Positions 22,271-35,535 are shown, numbered from the stretch's first letter. The stretch is 64,000 bases of DNA from Cephalopachus bancanus (GCA_027257055.1 JAPVLO010000181.1:2852001-2916000); one strand, 5' to 3'. Numbers and translations: made by a program. Notes: generated from the sequence alone by a model not told the origin.

Positions 22271-23384
22271 TTTACAGTTAACTTGAAATGGTCCTATTGG
22301 ACAAATAATTTCATCTGCTGACTGCCTTAACTTCCCCAGAGACAAGGTTTCTTGCTACTTCGAGATATCAGGCATATCAGGCCTCCCTCCTTTTAGTTAT
22401 TGACTCAGTGTTGGAACCCAAAAAAACCAATATAGCATTTACACATATTACATTATTGGTCTGAAGTAGATTTGACTAAAATAAAATTTAAGCCAGGCCA
22501 TGTACTAAGCAGTTGAGATGTTGAGGAAAACAGATTGTAGTCCTAAACAATTAAATAAGCTATTACATAAAATGTGGCAAGCTCTGTGATAAAGAAGGTA
22601 CAGGTTGCAACATGAGTGCATAGCAGGAGCATATAGGAGGCTCTGTGGGGATCAGAAAGTTATCAGGCAGAGACATATATATTAAAGGATGATATATTTT
22701 TCCAAAGCTATCGAAAGAAAATCTTCATACATTTTTGGAAGACTTGTGGTAGTCAAGAGAAGGAATATGATATTTTAGAATCTTGAATTAGAAACACAAC
22801 AAAAACTTCCCAATAAATAGATGTACTGGATATTTTTTCTTTGGCACTAAGCACACAATTACATTTAATAAAATAGCAAAATAATAAGAAAATATAGTAA
22901 GATGATAGAATAAGATAATATTCACATTATCTTCCCATACACAAGTGATATCAAACTAGATATGACAGATGACAAAATTAAAACTGAAATTTATCATTTT
23001 GATCTGGAGAGATGAAGCTATCTTTTTTAGCAGAAAACAAGATTACATTTATTGGCTATATATATAGATGAGAGAGTGGAAGCAGAGGAAAATCTGGCCT
23101 GGCAGTGGTTTGCCTGGAAAAATATCATAGTATTCAGCAAAGTTTTCTGGGATGCTATAGTGCATGTGTCTATGAACAAAACCCATGCAGCCTGAGATGA
23201 CATTAATAGAAGTATATGATTTCCAGAGCAGATGAGCATTTGGAACACAGATGGGCTAAAATCTGAAAAAATTTTTTTTTTCTCCTGGGGGTCACTTTTA
23301 AAGAAGGACAGTAATGCACCCAAATGCATTTACAGGAGAGTGATAAATCAGGAATGATTTATGAAATTAATTTAATGCTACTAC
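22271..23384. other. intergenic sequence, nothing recognised
   Basis: AT-rich unique-looking sequence. A 100-codon minus-strand frame at 23027-23329 has no recognisable domain. Confidence 0.4.
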
Positions 23385-23530
23385 CCTTTGTTGAGTGCCT
23401 GCTTTGTGCCGGGCACTGAGGCTACAGAAATGAAGACAATTTCCTCCTGTGAAACTGATCACAGTCCACTGGGGAAGACAGACCATGAACAAATCACTAT
23501 TATAAATTCATACAATGGCTGCTTAAAAAG
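23385..23530. mobile_element. L2-like fragment
   Basis: TTGAGTGCCTGCTTTGTGCC followed by GGGCACTGAGGCTACAGAAA and a CACTGGGGAAGACAGAC block, an L2-type pattern. Confidence 0.5.
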
Positions 23531-24499
23531 TGCTGTGGGAGCACAGAGAAGAGAAAATTAATTCTGCCTGGGGGTATTAAGACCCTACCAAGAAAAGATA
23601 ATATATGAATTTGGCCCTTGGAGAGTGGAGTTCAAATTTCCTCAGTGATAAGGAGGCAGGGGATAGAGGAGGAATGTAGACAAGGACTTGCCGTGCGTGA
23701 TGAATGGTGAGTCCAGCACGCCTGGATTTTATCAAGAGCTGAGAGGAAATAGGTCTAAAGAACCAGGCAAGGACCAGAAAGTTTGGACTTAAGTCTTCTG
23801 AAAATGGGAAGCCATCTGATGCTGTCATCTGAAGAGTGAATGCTCAGCTTGGGAAAGCAACAGTTAAGAATTTGTATTGCTTAATATCTTCAAACAGCTT
23901 CACCGCTGCTGACAAAAAGAATCTGTCTTTTGAGGAACGTTCCAAGGAGCAGTTATGGTACTAATAGATGGAAGGGAGAGGCTGACTTGAGCCCTTCTGC
24001 CAACCGGAATAGTCAGCAATGAGAAGGAATGCATCAAGATTCAGGATCCTCTTGATACTGGCAGGATCATGCAGAGAATAGATAATGACTATACAATAGG
24101 CAGCAAAGAATTCTAACTTGGTTTTTTTTTTCATCGCATGAACATTATAGATTTTTCAATTTATCACTTTACTTTGGCTCTTAGGAAGTTCAGAGACAAA
24201 ATTCTATCACACCTCTAGCTAGTGTATAAACCTTATAATATGCTTACTGTATATTGAAAGTTACCTTATCTGCATTTTCTACTCAGCTATCATTCTTATA
24301 TTTTTGTACACTTATGTTATACTATACATTTTGATAACCCATATGAATCTTTTTATTAATAGTGTTGTATGTAAGTAAATAGGTAAGCTGTGATTCTCAT
24401 CTTAGAATCACCTTCCTTTTTCATTTATTCAGAGGTATAAATACCATCGTGAGCTTCCCTCCTTTTCCACCATAGAATCTGTTTCAGAATATTAAAGAG
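23531..24499. other. intergenic sequence, nothing recognised
   Basis: Unique-looking sequence with short uninformative open frames. Confidence 0.4.
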
Positions 24500-25240
24500 A
24501 AGAAAGTGCAAATCAAAACAATAGTGAAATGCTATTCCACGCTCATTAAAATAGCTATAATAAAAAAGACAGATAATAACAAGGGTTGATGAAACAGTGG
24601 AGAAATTGGAATCCTCATACATTGTTGACAGGAATTTACAATAATTGAAGCCACTTTGTTAAAACAGTTTAGCAGTTCCTCAAAAAAGTTAAGCACAGAG
24701 TTACCATATTATCCAGTACCACTCCTAAGTATATATGCAATATAGTTGAAATCATATATTCACATAGCAACTTGTACACAAATGTTCACAGTATTATTAA
24801 AACAGCTCACAGTGGCAATAACCCAAGAATCCATTAACTGATGACTGGATAAGCAATGTGTTCTTATGGATTGTTATTTAGTCACAACAAGACATTAAAT
24901 ACTAACACATGCTAAAACATGAAAGAACCTAGAAAACATATGCTAAGTGAACGAAGTCAGGCACTAAAGGACACCCTTTATAAAGGGATTGTGACTCCCT
25001 TTATATGATATATCCAGAATAGGCACATCCATACTGACAGAAATTAGATAAGTAGCTGCCAGGGAGGCAGAAGAAATGAGGAGTGTTTGCTAATGGGTCA
25101 GGATTTCTTTACTCTGTACTGAAATATTTTGGAATTAGGTAGCTGTGAGGGTTGTACAACTATGTGAAATACTAAAATCACTGAATTGTATTTTTAAGAA
25201 TCGTGACTTTTATGGAACACATCCCAGTAAAAAGATAACT
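24500..25240 (+). mobile_element. Old L1M element 3' end
   Basis: Decayed end of ORF2 (GCAAATCAAAACAATAGTGA, then ATTGTTGACAGGAATTTACA, then AATAACCCAAGAATCCATTA) continues into a 3' UTR with AAATCACTGAATTGTATTTT and CCCAGTAAAAAGATAAC. No useful open frame remains. Confidence 0.7.
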
Positions 25241-27882
25241 TATAAATCATTTGGGGTAAGTGGAATGTGTAGGGGATAGATCAATTTTATTTTCTTGAAA
25301 AAAGCTTTACTTGATTATCACTTTAACCATCTCTATTACATTCAGGTGCTCTCTGATGTAACTTACTTTTAAAATCTCATTAAAAATGTGTGTGCCTTAG
25401 CCTTGAAATTAACACAATTTCTTCTTTGGAAGAAATGACTGCTAAATGATCATCTAATAGCCAACTCTTTTTTTTTATTAGTCATGAACTGCCCTATAAA
25501 TTATTAAGACTATGTACAAGTAATTAATTGGATCAAATAAATATTTATCTTTGAAATTCAATATTCATCTTTACACAGACTATTTAATTTACATATTATT
25601 TAAATGTTTATATAAATAATATGCAAAATGTTTGGTCACATAAATATTTTAATAATAGAAAACTACTAAAAATCAATTTCCATACTCCCTAGCTAGACTC
25701 TAACATTGCACCCTACATACCTAGGTAGGTATTTCCACAGTAAAAAGGAAGAAGCTGAGTGCGTGAAGCTTTCCAAGCTACAGTAAGTTCTAGAACGAAG
25801 AACTTTATTTTTAAAATATTTGGTGGTCTTTTCTCTGTGATTCTTTCCTATGAAGAACTAGCATCCTTAATGTTCATAACGTGATTAAGACAACATAAGT
25901 TTAGATATCTTAGGTTTGGATTTTTTATCTTGTCAAATCAGTTGGGATGTATTTTAGTCCTGTCTTACGTTTCCCAGTTACCTGGATTAATTGATGTGAA
26001 CAACAACAATGGTGCTTTGAAGCTCTCAGGTACAAAGTGGAAATGATCACATTTCTTAGTCAATGAATGAATTGTTCTTTCATAAGAATTTGTTTACGGA
26101 AATAAATAGAGTAGTACCTTGATTAGTGAATTCCCTGGGAAGAAAGGGCCTTCTAAGAAGTCAGCTGTATTAGAAACGTAAACAAACAAAATGCTCAGAA
26201 AGGATGGAAAACTGTGCTGCCTGAGAAGTCTCCATGCACAACCTCTGCCAGTGGCAGCCCCACTGAAATCAAAGAGGACCATCCTGGGGGAATTGGAGCC
26301 TTTTGAAGTCTCTCCTCCGCCTACCCACCAAGCTGCCACCTGCAGCACTGTCTCTGTCTCTGTGGCTGCCATCAGAACCCTTATCTAAGCAAGAGAGAAT
26401 CTGTGTCCTTCTCCTTCCCTACTCAGTGATGGTAAACTGATTCTCCTATGAAAGTCCTTGAGTTTATATACAAACTCAATTTCAAGAATTCCTAGCAACT
26501 CATTGTTGCCTCTGATAAATATTATATATTTTGAGCATCGCCTAATTTTATTTTAGTTAGCACTGAATGAGGATTCATTATAATTTGTCTTATGTAATAT
26601 CTTCAAACACATCCTACAACTCCTACAATAATTCAACTTGGCCCTAATGAAACGTTATATTATTAAAACACATTTATTTATAGAGCCATTACTGCATTCA
26701 AGTGACCTCTGATCTATTCCTGAATTATCCCTACTTGGGGAAAAAAACCTAAAGGAAGATAAATGATGTAAAACCGTAAAAGAAGATGCATTAGGAGATA
26801 ACTTTGCTTGTGCTAATTTATTGCTGATTTATAGAAATTTTGTTGTATTGTCCTATATTTTCTCCAAATTCACATGCTTGAAAATAACGTATGAGTATAT
26901 GAGGATAACTATAAACATTTGAAATCTTTCTTCTTAAATAACTGCTTTAAAAAGGCATTTTTTTCCAGACAGATTTATAGGTGTATGGGAGGAAAACAAT
27001 ACACTTTTAACCACAACAGTATAGATAGAAAAAAATCTTGTAGTTGGTTTTTAGTGTAGATTAAAAATTGTATTTTATATAACATTTTAAAGGATGTGTT
27101 TGTAATGCTAGAAGCATTTCTTCTCCAAAAATGTCAGCATAACATTTTAAACAAGGGCAGGAGTATTTATTATCTGAATTTGTATAAACTTCAACCCAAT
27201 TGAGATTTCTTTTCTTTTTTGACAAAATGTTTAAATTAACAATCATGAGAAAAGATTTTCTCTACAAAAATGATGAGAACTTCATGAAGAATTAAAATCT
27301 ATAATCACAGCTAGAAATACATGTTGGATTAATCAGAGATGAGATGAACTATGTCAACTCTCTCACATTCAGTCCTTCACCAAAGAACAAAAATGCAATC
27401 ACTTGAAAGATGTGCTTCTGATGAAAACCATACAGTTCTATCACCTGGAGCCAAAACAGTGGTATTATATGTGTTCACTTTGGAGAAAAGAGTTGACATT
27501 AGTCAATCGCCATGTTTTTCTGATCTATTCATAAAACATGAATCTAAAGAGATGTATACTGAAAAGACAAAGAGGGTAGCAAGAAAGAGGTTATACATAA
27601 AAAAGAAAAGGAAGAAGGATGCCATCTGGATTATAAAGAAATCTGGTAGAATTAGAGCATTAAGATAGATCTGTAGACCTTTAAACATAAAATGGGATAA
27701 AGAAGGCAGAGAAACAAATGAAGAATTGATCATTGACAGAAGCATAATTTGTGAGAATGAAGTGAGAAACAGAAGAAATTCAGAAAGCCAGTTTGTTTGT
27801 TTAAATTGAATTGTAAAGAATAAGAATGTAGTGGGCATATTTCTAAAAGAAAAATATTCTAGTTTTTTCTAACAGCTAAACA
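25241..27882. other. AT-rich intergenic sequence
   Basis: No repeat family or gene was recognised in this 2.6-kb block. A 105-codon plus frame (27351-27668) and overlapping minus frames are lysine- or phenylalanine-rich translations of AT-rich DNA without known domains. Confidence 0.4.
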
Positions 27883-28342
27883 TATATGCGGCGGGTAGAA
27901 TAATGGTCCCCCAAAGATATCTACACCCTAGTCCTTGGAACCTGTGAATATATTACTTTGCAGATATGATTAAGGTTAAGAATCTTGAGGTGGGAAGAAT
28001 ATCCTGTAATGACCTAACCATGTGTCCTTAAAAGCAGGGAACTAAATCTCTAGATGGAGAGAATTAGTCGTGAGAGAAAGAACTCAACCCAATGTTGCTA
28101 ACTTTGAAGACAGGCAAAAGGGTACCATGAGCTATGGGATCAGCCTCTAGAATGAAAGCTGGTAAAGGCAAGAAAACAAATTTTCCCCTAGAGCCTGCAG
28201 GAAGAAACAACAATGCAACACCTTGATTTTAGCCCCCAAAGACCGCCATCAGACTTCTGACCTACAAAACTGTAAGATGACAATCTGTGCCTTTCAAGTT
28301 TGTGGTAATTTGTTACGCGGTAACAGAAAACTAATACACTAG
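27883..28342 (+). mobile_element. MLT1-type MaLR LTR
   Basis: Recognisable MLT1 order: GAATAATGGTCCCCCAAAGA, CCTAGTCCTTGGAACCTGTG, ACTTTGCAGATATGATTAAG, CTTCTGACCTACAAAACTGT and TAACAGAAAACTAATACA. No internal region is attached. Confidence 0.8.
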
Positions 28343-28596
28343 ACCATAGGGTGACAAAGACACCAAACTGGCTATCTACTTTTATTGTATATGAGGAAGA
28401 ATGCAATTACCGATCAATCTTTTTGATATAAGTCTGCTTGACTGCATGCATCAAAATATATTCAGTTCATTTCAGTAGTATCAAAGGAACATTTTCATAA
28501 CTGCGTAACAAAGTTCCCTTTTGCAGTATAGTCAACAAGAACAAAGAACTCCTCCAATCGTTCATTTACTTACCAATCCAGTAGAGGAGCAAATTT

Positions 28597-28909
28597 TGTG
28601 TTTTGTTGTTGTTGTTGTTTTTGTTTTGTTTTGTTTTGAGCTGGAGTCTCACTCTGTTGCCCAGGCTAGAGTGCAGTGGCATGCTCATAGCCACTGCAGC
28701 CTCAACCTGCTGGGCTCAGGCAATCCTTCCAAGTAGCTGGAACTACAGATGCACGCCACCACACCCAGCTAGTTTTTGTGATTTTTATTGTAGAGACGTG
28801 GTCTTACCAAGTTGTCCAGGTTGGTCTCAAACCCCCCAGGCTCAGGCAATCCTCTCGCCTCGGCATCCTAAAGTGCTGGGATTACAGGCTGAACCACCGC
28901 GCCTGGCCG
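28597..28909 (-). mobile_element. Alu, lineage-specific subfamily
   Basis: Reverse-oriented dimer with a GTT/GTTTT-rich tail, GAGCTGGAGTCTCACTCTG, CCACTGCAGCCTCAACCTG and a GTGATTTTTATTGTAGAGAC linker. GAGGAGCA on both sides (near 28,585 and 28,910) is a plausible target duplication with some decay. Confidence 0.93.
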
Positions 28910-29061
28910 AGGAGCATATTTCTAAAGAAAATTATTATTATCTTCTAGGTCATGATTTAGGGTGACCTCAAAGGGCTGTTGACATGTCACCCAGGTAAAC
29001 AACCTATCAATTTGGTCAGAATTGTTAATGGTCATAAAGAAATTGCATTGAAACACACTAG

Positions 29062-29715
29062 TCCACCTTATATGCACAAGATACATTCCAATATTCCTAT
29101 TGGAAATGGCATATAGTACCAGACTCCATATTTACTATGTTTTTTCCTGTACATACATACCTATGACAATGTTTAATGTATAAGTTAGGCACAGTAAGAG
29201 ATCAACAATAATAACTAATAATAAGATAGAATAGGCCAGGTACAGTGCCTCATGCCCATAATTCTAGCACTATGGTAGGTTGAAGTGAGATGATTGCTTG
29301 AGCCTGGGAATTTGAGACAAGCCTGGGCAACATAGAAAACCTCATCTCTACAAAAAAAGAAAAAGAAATTAAAAATTAGCTGGGTGTGGTGACACATACC
29401 TGTAGGCCCAGCTACTCAGGAGGCTGAGGTGGAAGAAGTGCCTGAGCCCAGGAGATCGAAGCTGCAGTAAGTCATGATTGTGCCACTGCACTCCAGTCTG
29501 GCTGACAAAGTGAGACTCCAATTCAAATAATGATGATGATAATAATAAGATAGAGAAATTATAGCAATATACAGTACTATAATAAAGTTATGTGAATGTG
29601 GTATCTTTCTCTCAAATTGTCTTATTGTACTGTAAAATATTCATCTATTTTCAGATCATGGTTGACTGTAGGTAACCGAAATCACAGAAAGTACAACCAT
29701 GGATGGGGGGGTGCC
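29062..29715 (+). mobile_element. Tigger1/MER2-like DNA transposon, split by an Alu
   Basis: Before the Alu: TACTATGTTTTTTCCTGTAC, GTATAAGTTAGGCACAGTAA and GAGATCAACAATAATAACTA. After it: GTTATGTGAATGTGGTATCT, TCTTATTGTACTGTAAAATA and TGACTGTAGGTAACCGAAAT. Together they follow the right part of a nonautonomous mariner/Tigger element. The Alu insertion at 29,231 duplicated 14 bp of it. Confidence 0.65.
29231..29540 (+). mobile_element. Alu, AluJ-like, nested in Tigger
   Basis: Dimer from ATAGGCCAGGTACAGTGCC to an A-rich, TGATGATGATAATAATAA tail. AATAATAAGATAGA at 29217-29230 and 29541-29554 is a perfect 14-bp target duplication. Its linker differs from the lineage-specific class. Confidence 0.93.
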
Positions 29716-29717
29716 CT

Positions 29718-30047
29718 ACAGTCATGTATTGGTTAATAACAGGGATACATTCTCAGAAATGCATCCTTAGGCGATTTTGTTGTGGTACGAACATCACAGA
29801 GTATACTTACACAAACCTGGGTGTCAGGGCTACTACATACTAAGGCTGTATGGTCTAGTCTATTGCTCCTAAGCTACAAACCTACACAGCAGGTTACTGT
29901 ACAGAATACTGAAGGCAATTGTAACACAATGGTATTTGTGTATTTACTAAACACATCATACAAGAGGTACAGTAAAAATACCATTATAATGTGGGACCAC
30001 CATTGTATATGTGGTTGTCATTGATTGAAAGGTCACGCTGTGCATAA
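29718..30047 (+). mobile_element. MER8/Tigger4-like DNA transposon
   Basis: Begins at a TA followed by CAGTCATGTATTGGTTAATA and contains GGGATACATTCTCAGAAATG, AATTGTAACACAATGGTATT, AGGTACAGTAAAAATACCAT and GTGGGACCACCATTGTATAT. It ends near the reverse of the start. This order fits a short nonautonomous TcMar-Tigger element; the exact family name is recalled, not searched. Confidence 0.6.
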
Positions 30048-30429
30048 TTATAGTATATCTCAGAGCATACATTAATGCATAAAAATGCACTTAAGCTTTA
30101 AGAGCAACTTCAGTGTCTGATTAATACCGTACATCATTTGTGCCATTTAACACTAAGGTTGCCCATTATCTTAATCTTCTATGTAAATAAGTCTTGTAAA
30201 ACATGTTTAACTTGAAAAGAGACGCAGAAAAAAAAAACATGACATTAGTTTGCTTTCTGCCTTTTCAATTTCCATTGGCAGTAATGGTGAATGATAGAAG
30301 GCGGAGGAGAAAGGAGAGAGAGAGCAGAGATAAGAAAGAATAGGAACAAAAGGAAGAGAGAAAAGAAATATTCAGGGTGGAGACCAAATTTGAAGATGAC
30401 GCTCTAGTGCTAAAAATACCACTATACTT
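30048..30429. other. intergenic sequence, nothing recognised
   Basis: Includes a GAGA-type purine stretch near 30,300-30,365. No gene seen. Confidence 0.4.
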
Positions 30430-30545
30430 TATTTCTTCAATCCTCCCAACAGCCATGTGAATTAGTAAAAATATTGTTATTATTCCATTTTAGATATACG
30501 GCCTGAAGTTAAGAGCTGACTGGGATTCAAGCCAGATCTTGCAAA
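30430..30545 (-). mobile_element. MIR-like fragment
   Basis: CAATCCTCCCAACAGCCATG, then TTATTATTCCATTTTAGATA, then GACTGGGATTCAAGCCAGAT in reversed MIR order. Confidence 0.5.
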
Positions 30546-31117
30546 TCCAACATTCTTTCCAGGATGACATTCAAACTCTCTGTCCAGTTTCCTATTATCT
30601 TGAAATTGAATTCTTTTTTAAAGGAGGAGAAGAAAAAAATGCCATATTCCCAATCCAGGGTTATGATCCTATCTGAGAGATGTCTCCATTCAATTCCTCT
30701 ACTCATTCTTACCAGAGCTAGCCCCAAGAAAGGGTAGTTGACTTTGGTTTTCACTGTACTCCTTCCTTTTTTTCCCCCTTCCAATGCATAATGACACTAA
30801 CTTGTCTGTCTTTAGGACATAAGCCACCCAGAAACGCTATTCACATCTACCCCAACTTATCAAAGCAAATGGACAAACACAGCTTCTGCATACCATGCCA
30901 TTCTGTGAAGGCTCTTAACCTAGAATATCTGTCTATGAATTTGCCACATTGAGACTTAGAACATACTCTCCACCCCCATCCTCATCTGACTCAAAACACT
31001 CCCATAACAGAATTCTTGTCCCATAACAGCCCATTCAAACGAAGACTTTCTTTCTGCTAATTAGGACTTAGCCCTACTCAAAGGTCATAGCAGCTGCACG
31101 GCAGACTAATTCATACT
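30546..31117. other. intergenic sequence, nothing recognised
   Basis: Unique-looking sequence up to the Alu at 31,133. Confidence 0.4.
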
Positions 31118-31132
31118 AAATTTACCAGAGTC

Positions 31133-31422
31133 GGCCGGGGTCAGTGGCTCAGCCTGTAATCCCAGCACTTTGGGAGGCCGAGGTGAGTGGATGGCCTGAG
31201 CCCGCGGGTTTGAGACCAGCCAGGGCAACTTGGCAAGACCTCCTCTCTATAATAAGTCAAAAAATAGCCGGTCATGGTAGCACGCGCCTGTAGTTCTGGC
31301 TGCTTGGAAGGCTGAGGTGGAAGGACTGCTGGATTCCAGCAGGTCAACGCTTGGGTGGCTGTGAGCATGCCACTGCACTCCAGCCTGGGCAGTGGAGTGA
31401 GACTCCAACTCAAAAAAATAAA
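31133..31422 (+). mobile_element. Alu, lineage-specific subfamily
   Basis: Dimer from GGCCGGGGTCAGTGGCTCAG to an A-rich tail. Flanked by AAATTTACCAGAGTC (31118-31132) and AAATTCACCAGAGTC (31423-31437), a 15-bp duplication with one change. Confidence 0.95.
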
Positions 31423-31599
31423 AAATTCACCAGAGTCTGGAAAAATAGAATATCCTAAGTATGCACAGGAGACCCCAAGTGTGGTGATAAAATCAGAGGA
31501 TAGGTGATAGGAAGATGGCAGAAAGTGCCCCAGTCATCTTGGGTCCCTTCAGTGACTGGAATATCCTTTTCACTGTTGATAGAAGAGCTTTCACATGAT

Positions 31600-31735
31600 T
31601 TCACTAGTATCTCCACTTGATTCATTAGATTCTAAGGGTCAGACTCATTCAAGGTCCCTTAACCAAGTAAGTCAAGACTGGAACCCATGTTTTCTGGCTC
31701 CAAGGCCAGAGTTCTTCCCCTGTACCAAAACACCT
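31600..31735 (-). mobile_element. MIR-like fragment
   Basis: AAGGTCCCTTAACCAAGTAA, then AAGACTGGAACCCATGTTTT, then CCAAGGCCAGAGTTCTTCCC follow the reversed 5' half of MIR. Confidence 0.5.
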
Positions 31736-31922
31736 TCAATGATATGGAGAAATGTAGAAGTGAAAATGAAAATTTGGACTATAATGACACAACACTAACA
31801 AAACACTTCAAGGGATTTCTTACTAAACTTGGTAATATTACTTACAGATTTTTCCACTGAAATTATGATACTGCATCATATCCCTGCCTAAATTTAAATA
31901 ATAAAAGCAGTTATATTTTATT

Positions 31923-32325
31923 GGCTGTTATGGGTTGAATATTTGTGTACCCCCTCCAAAACTTACATGTTGAAGTCCTAATCCCTAATTATTTGTATTT
32001 GGGGATGGGCCTTTGGGGGGTAATTAGACTTAGGTGAGAACCCAAGGGTGGGCCCTCATAATAAGATTATTGTCCTTATAAGTAAAGGAAGACAGAGTTC
32101 TCTCTTTCTCTGCACCTGTATGCAATGAGGAAGGGCCATGGGAGCACACAGCAAGAAGGCAGGTATCTACAAGCCAGGAAGTAAGCCATCACCAGGAACG
32201 AAATCTGTCGGCACTTTGATCTTGGACTTCTCAGCCTCCAGAACCATGAAAGATAAATGTCTGTTGTTTAAGTCACCAGGTCTATGGTATTTTGTTACAG
32301 CAGGCCAAAAGACATTGGCTACTAT
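31923..32325 (+). mobile_element. MLT1-type MaLR LTR
   Basis: TTATGGGTTGAATATTTGTG, TTGAAGTCCTAATCCCTAAT, GATGGGCCTTTGGGGGGTAA, TTGGACTTCTCAGCCTCCAG and TATTTTGTTACAGCAGGCC appear in order. A different MLT1 subtype from the one at 27.9 kb. Confidence 0.8.
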
Positions 32326-32488
32326 ACAATATCATCAGACTATTCATCAATTTAAAAGAAAAATTGCAAGTCAAAAATAAAGTCTATATTGTATACACAA
32401 TAAATCCACATTTTTCTCAACTGTGTTCTATAAACTTTATAGGTCACTATTTAAAAATGCATATTTCACAATTTAAATGACTCCTCTA

Positions 32489-32700
32489 AGGCAGGGTTTC
32501 TCAACGTTAGCACTTTGAATCAGGTAATGCTTTGCTGTCAGGGTTTTTCTTGTGGATTGTAGAATGTTTAGTAGCATCCTTGACCTCTATGTACTAAATG
32601 CCCATAGCACCCGCCATGTCCTCCCAGTCACAATTAAATATGTGTCCAGATATTGACAAATGTCTCCTGGAATCAAAATTGCCCTTGTTGAGAATGAGCT
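32489..32700 (-). mobile_element. MER20-like hAT-Charlie element
   Basis: Near full length: CAGGGTTTCTCAACGTTAGC at one end and GAGAATGAGCTCTAGAG at the other form the decayed terminal inverted repeats. Between them TAGAATGTTTAGTAGCATCC and GACAAATGTCTCCTGGAATC match the known MER20 order. Confidence 0.75.
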
Positions 32701-32705
32701 CTAGA

Positions 32706-35464
32706 GAATAATATGTAGGTAACTCTTGAGAAAATTACATTACCTCTGTGTATTTTTTATCCATTTACATTGAGTTTAATTAAGAGACAGCAAGAACAGT
32801 GTTGTGATTTCAGCAATGAAGGCAGTGTAATTGTGTATGCATTTACAAGAAAGATGACATTAAACTTAAAAAAGGAGTGGACCAATTCTGGTGGAAGAGT
32901 TTCATGAATAAATGAATGAAGGCCATTGACTGCATGGGCTACACACTGTATCCTACAACTTTCAACCAGCACAATATAATTTTACGATCTAGTTTACTTC
33001 TTTTTTCTTATTGTTGATACCATTTTTAATTTTGGAGAAAGTACTACTTACCTACTTACCCTGAGAAAAAGTATGACAATTAATTCAAGTGTTAATTGTC
33101 TAGCCACTTAAGGCAATCTCTGCTTGAGTTTGTAATGTATCCCGATGAACTGCATTATTACAGGAAAATTAAATATAAACATATTCAAAAACCGAATAGT
33201 TCCTCACAATCTGACAAGCTCTCACATAATTCTTTTTTAAAAAACTATTTATTCCAAGAGAATAATTTTGGAAATTTTTTCTAAAAACAGCTATATAACC
33301 TGATTTCATAAACAGGGTTCAGTGGCCAGTTAGATACCTATATCTATGCCCTATGTTTTCAGCAGGCAAAGGCTAGAGGCGAGTGGCCAATGATACTCAG
33401 TGTGGTTTGTTCCATTATATCTTCATGTTCCACTCAGCTTCTGTGGATTGATACTCACTATGAAGACCACTTACAAACAGCTCGGTTCACTGGCTTTTCA
33501 TCCAGAAATAAAAAGGCTACAGCCACCATGGAGTATCTTTAACACTGCACTAGTGACCATTATATAAGCTTCTATTTTGTGAGAGCACAATGTAATCCAT
33601 GGAATAGGCTGCCAACCACACCAGTTTTTTTCCAGGACTTTCCTGGTTCTACCACTGAATGTGCCACAAGCCAAGAAACCCCTCAGTCCTGGGCAAACCT
33701 GATTGGTCACCCTATCCAAGGAGTTTTGAGTTTTTAATAGAGTATTGTTGAAGTTAAATTTCAAAAATATTTTTTAAGAGTTGGAAAGCCAAGATAAAAA
33801 ATAGTTCCTAAATATACTTGTTAAGAAAAATAATCCTTATAACAATCAAGTAGCAAATGGCATTTGGAATATGCATCTAACTAGCCTGAATGACTTCCAG
33901 GTATTTGCTGCTGCAGTTATGAAGACAAGGATTTCCAAGGGCAAGAGAACAGACTATCTCAACGTGTTTCATTTAAGCAAGGACACACTGCCAGCTTAAA
34001 AGAAAACGAAGGCCACACTTTGACTATGGGGGATCCCGCAGTTATTCCCCTGCAAATTTAATTCAAACAGGTATTGAGATCTGAAACATGGAGATATCCA
34101 CAAATTAGAGGATACTTGGCTTTTAAAAAGAAAAGAAAGGAAATCCAGGCCACAGAGAACTATATCAAAGGAGCAATAGCGTTCCCTGTTCATGTTAATC
34201 ACTGCACTACTATGAACATGTTTTCAGTCTATTGTATGAATGAATTTTCTTGAGATCATCATGCAAAATATGCATATTATAAATGTCAAATCACAACACT
34301 GTTTTCAAGTAAGTCAATTTCATCTTTAACATGCATGTGTAAAATGTGCAAACCAATGCTAAACTAATACCTTGCTTTTAGACTTACTACACAAATGTGC
34401 CATTCAACTAGTGTATTAATGATACCTCAAGAAAATGCATTGTTAGTTACATTTTATCATTCAAAAATATGCCTCCTTGGAATATCAATAACAGGATTTA
34501 TTTAAAGAAATCACTCTTGGAAAATAGCATCTTTTTTCAAGCAATGTAAGCCCCTTGACTCACAAAAGTGATGATGACACACCAATATTTTATGTTCATT
34601 GTAGAATATACCTACAAATTGTACTCGAGCTGATCCATTACAATACATGAGAAAGATTTCTTTAAAAAATCAATTTGTTTGACTATTATTAGGGATTCAA
34701 ATCAACCTATAAACAAAAAATCCCAAAGGAAGCACCATATTTGAATAGCAACTTGATTCTGTAATGAAGTAGAGACACTTGTCATTACAGATCATGACAA
34801 AACTTAGAAAAATTAGCATAGAGACTATCTGTATTTTAATTGCCAAGCTGTTTTGTCACTGTAATTGTTACAGTTTAACATATCCATTGTCAAAGGTATG
34901 ACCAAAGTAAATAAAAATACAGAAGCTCAAAAAGTTTAAGGGAACTGTGAGTCACAAGTGTTTTTCAACTTTTAAGGGTTATTGGCACCTGCCAACAGTT
35001 CCAAATACAGATATATATCTTGGGAATCATCAGAATAAACTTTACTTCGTTTGGCACTTTCTTTGTAAGCTCTCATTTCAAATATAAGGACCCTAAAATA
35101 CAAGCCTTGAATATAAGATAGTATTGTAATTCCTTTTTAGTCATATAACAAGAGAATTCATATTATTTTGGCTCCTACAGGTTAATCCTGCAAGACTATG
35201 ACATTAGTGTATTCTTTAAAGTATTCAATGACGTTATGACCAGTGTCCACCTGTAGACACATTTAAGGACCACATTTTTTTTTTCCCTAATCTCTCAAGG
35301 CCCCAGTCACATAGTCTAAAATAATCAGACTATATATCAGGGGTATCCAATGTCATACTACTGCTTTCGATTAATTACAAGTGCATTGTATAAAATGTAG
35401 CCTGTAGCCAATAGATGGTTAGAAAGCAATAAAAGCAAGAGTAGCTAAAGTTGAACATAGATGC
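32706..35464. other. AT-rich, repeat-poor sequence downstream of FZD1
   Basis: I recognised no interspersed repeat or gene in this 2.7-kb block. The absence of repeats next to a developmental gene is compatible with constrained noncoding DNA, but nothing in the sequence proves it. Confidence 0.35.
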
Positions 35465-35481
35465 ATGTGTGTGCGCGCGCA

Positions 35482-35535
<54 letters not shown>
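35465..35535. repeat. TG/CG/CA alternating tract
   Basis: GTGTGTG, then CGCGCGCACGCGC, then a (CA)n run of about 50 bp. The alternating purine-pyrimidine tract has a near-palindromic left part, favourable for Z-DNA or a hairpin. Confidence 0.95.

Noticed and set aside
28603..28965. 120-codon frame (and similar ones at 13650-14012, 20540-20824, 31141-31413, 43175-43537, 58479-58763)
   Set aside because: These are translations of Alu elements, recognisable by the familiar [23 protein letters not shown]-type Alu peptide patterns.
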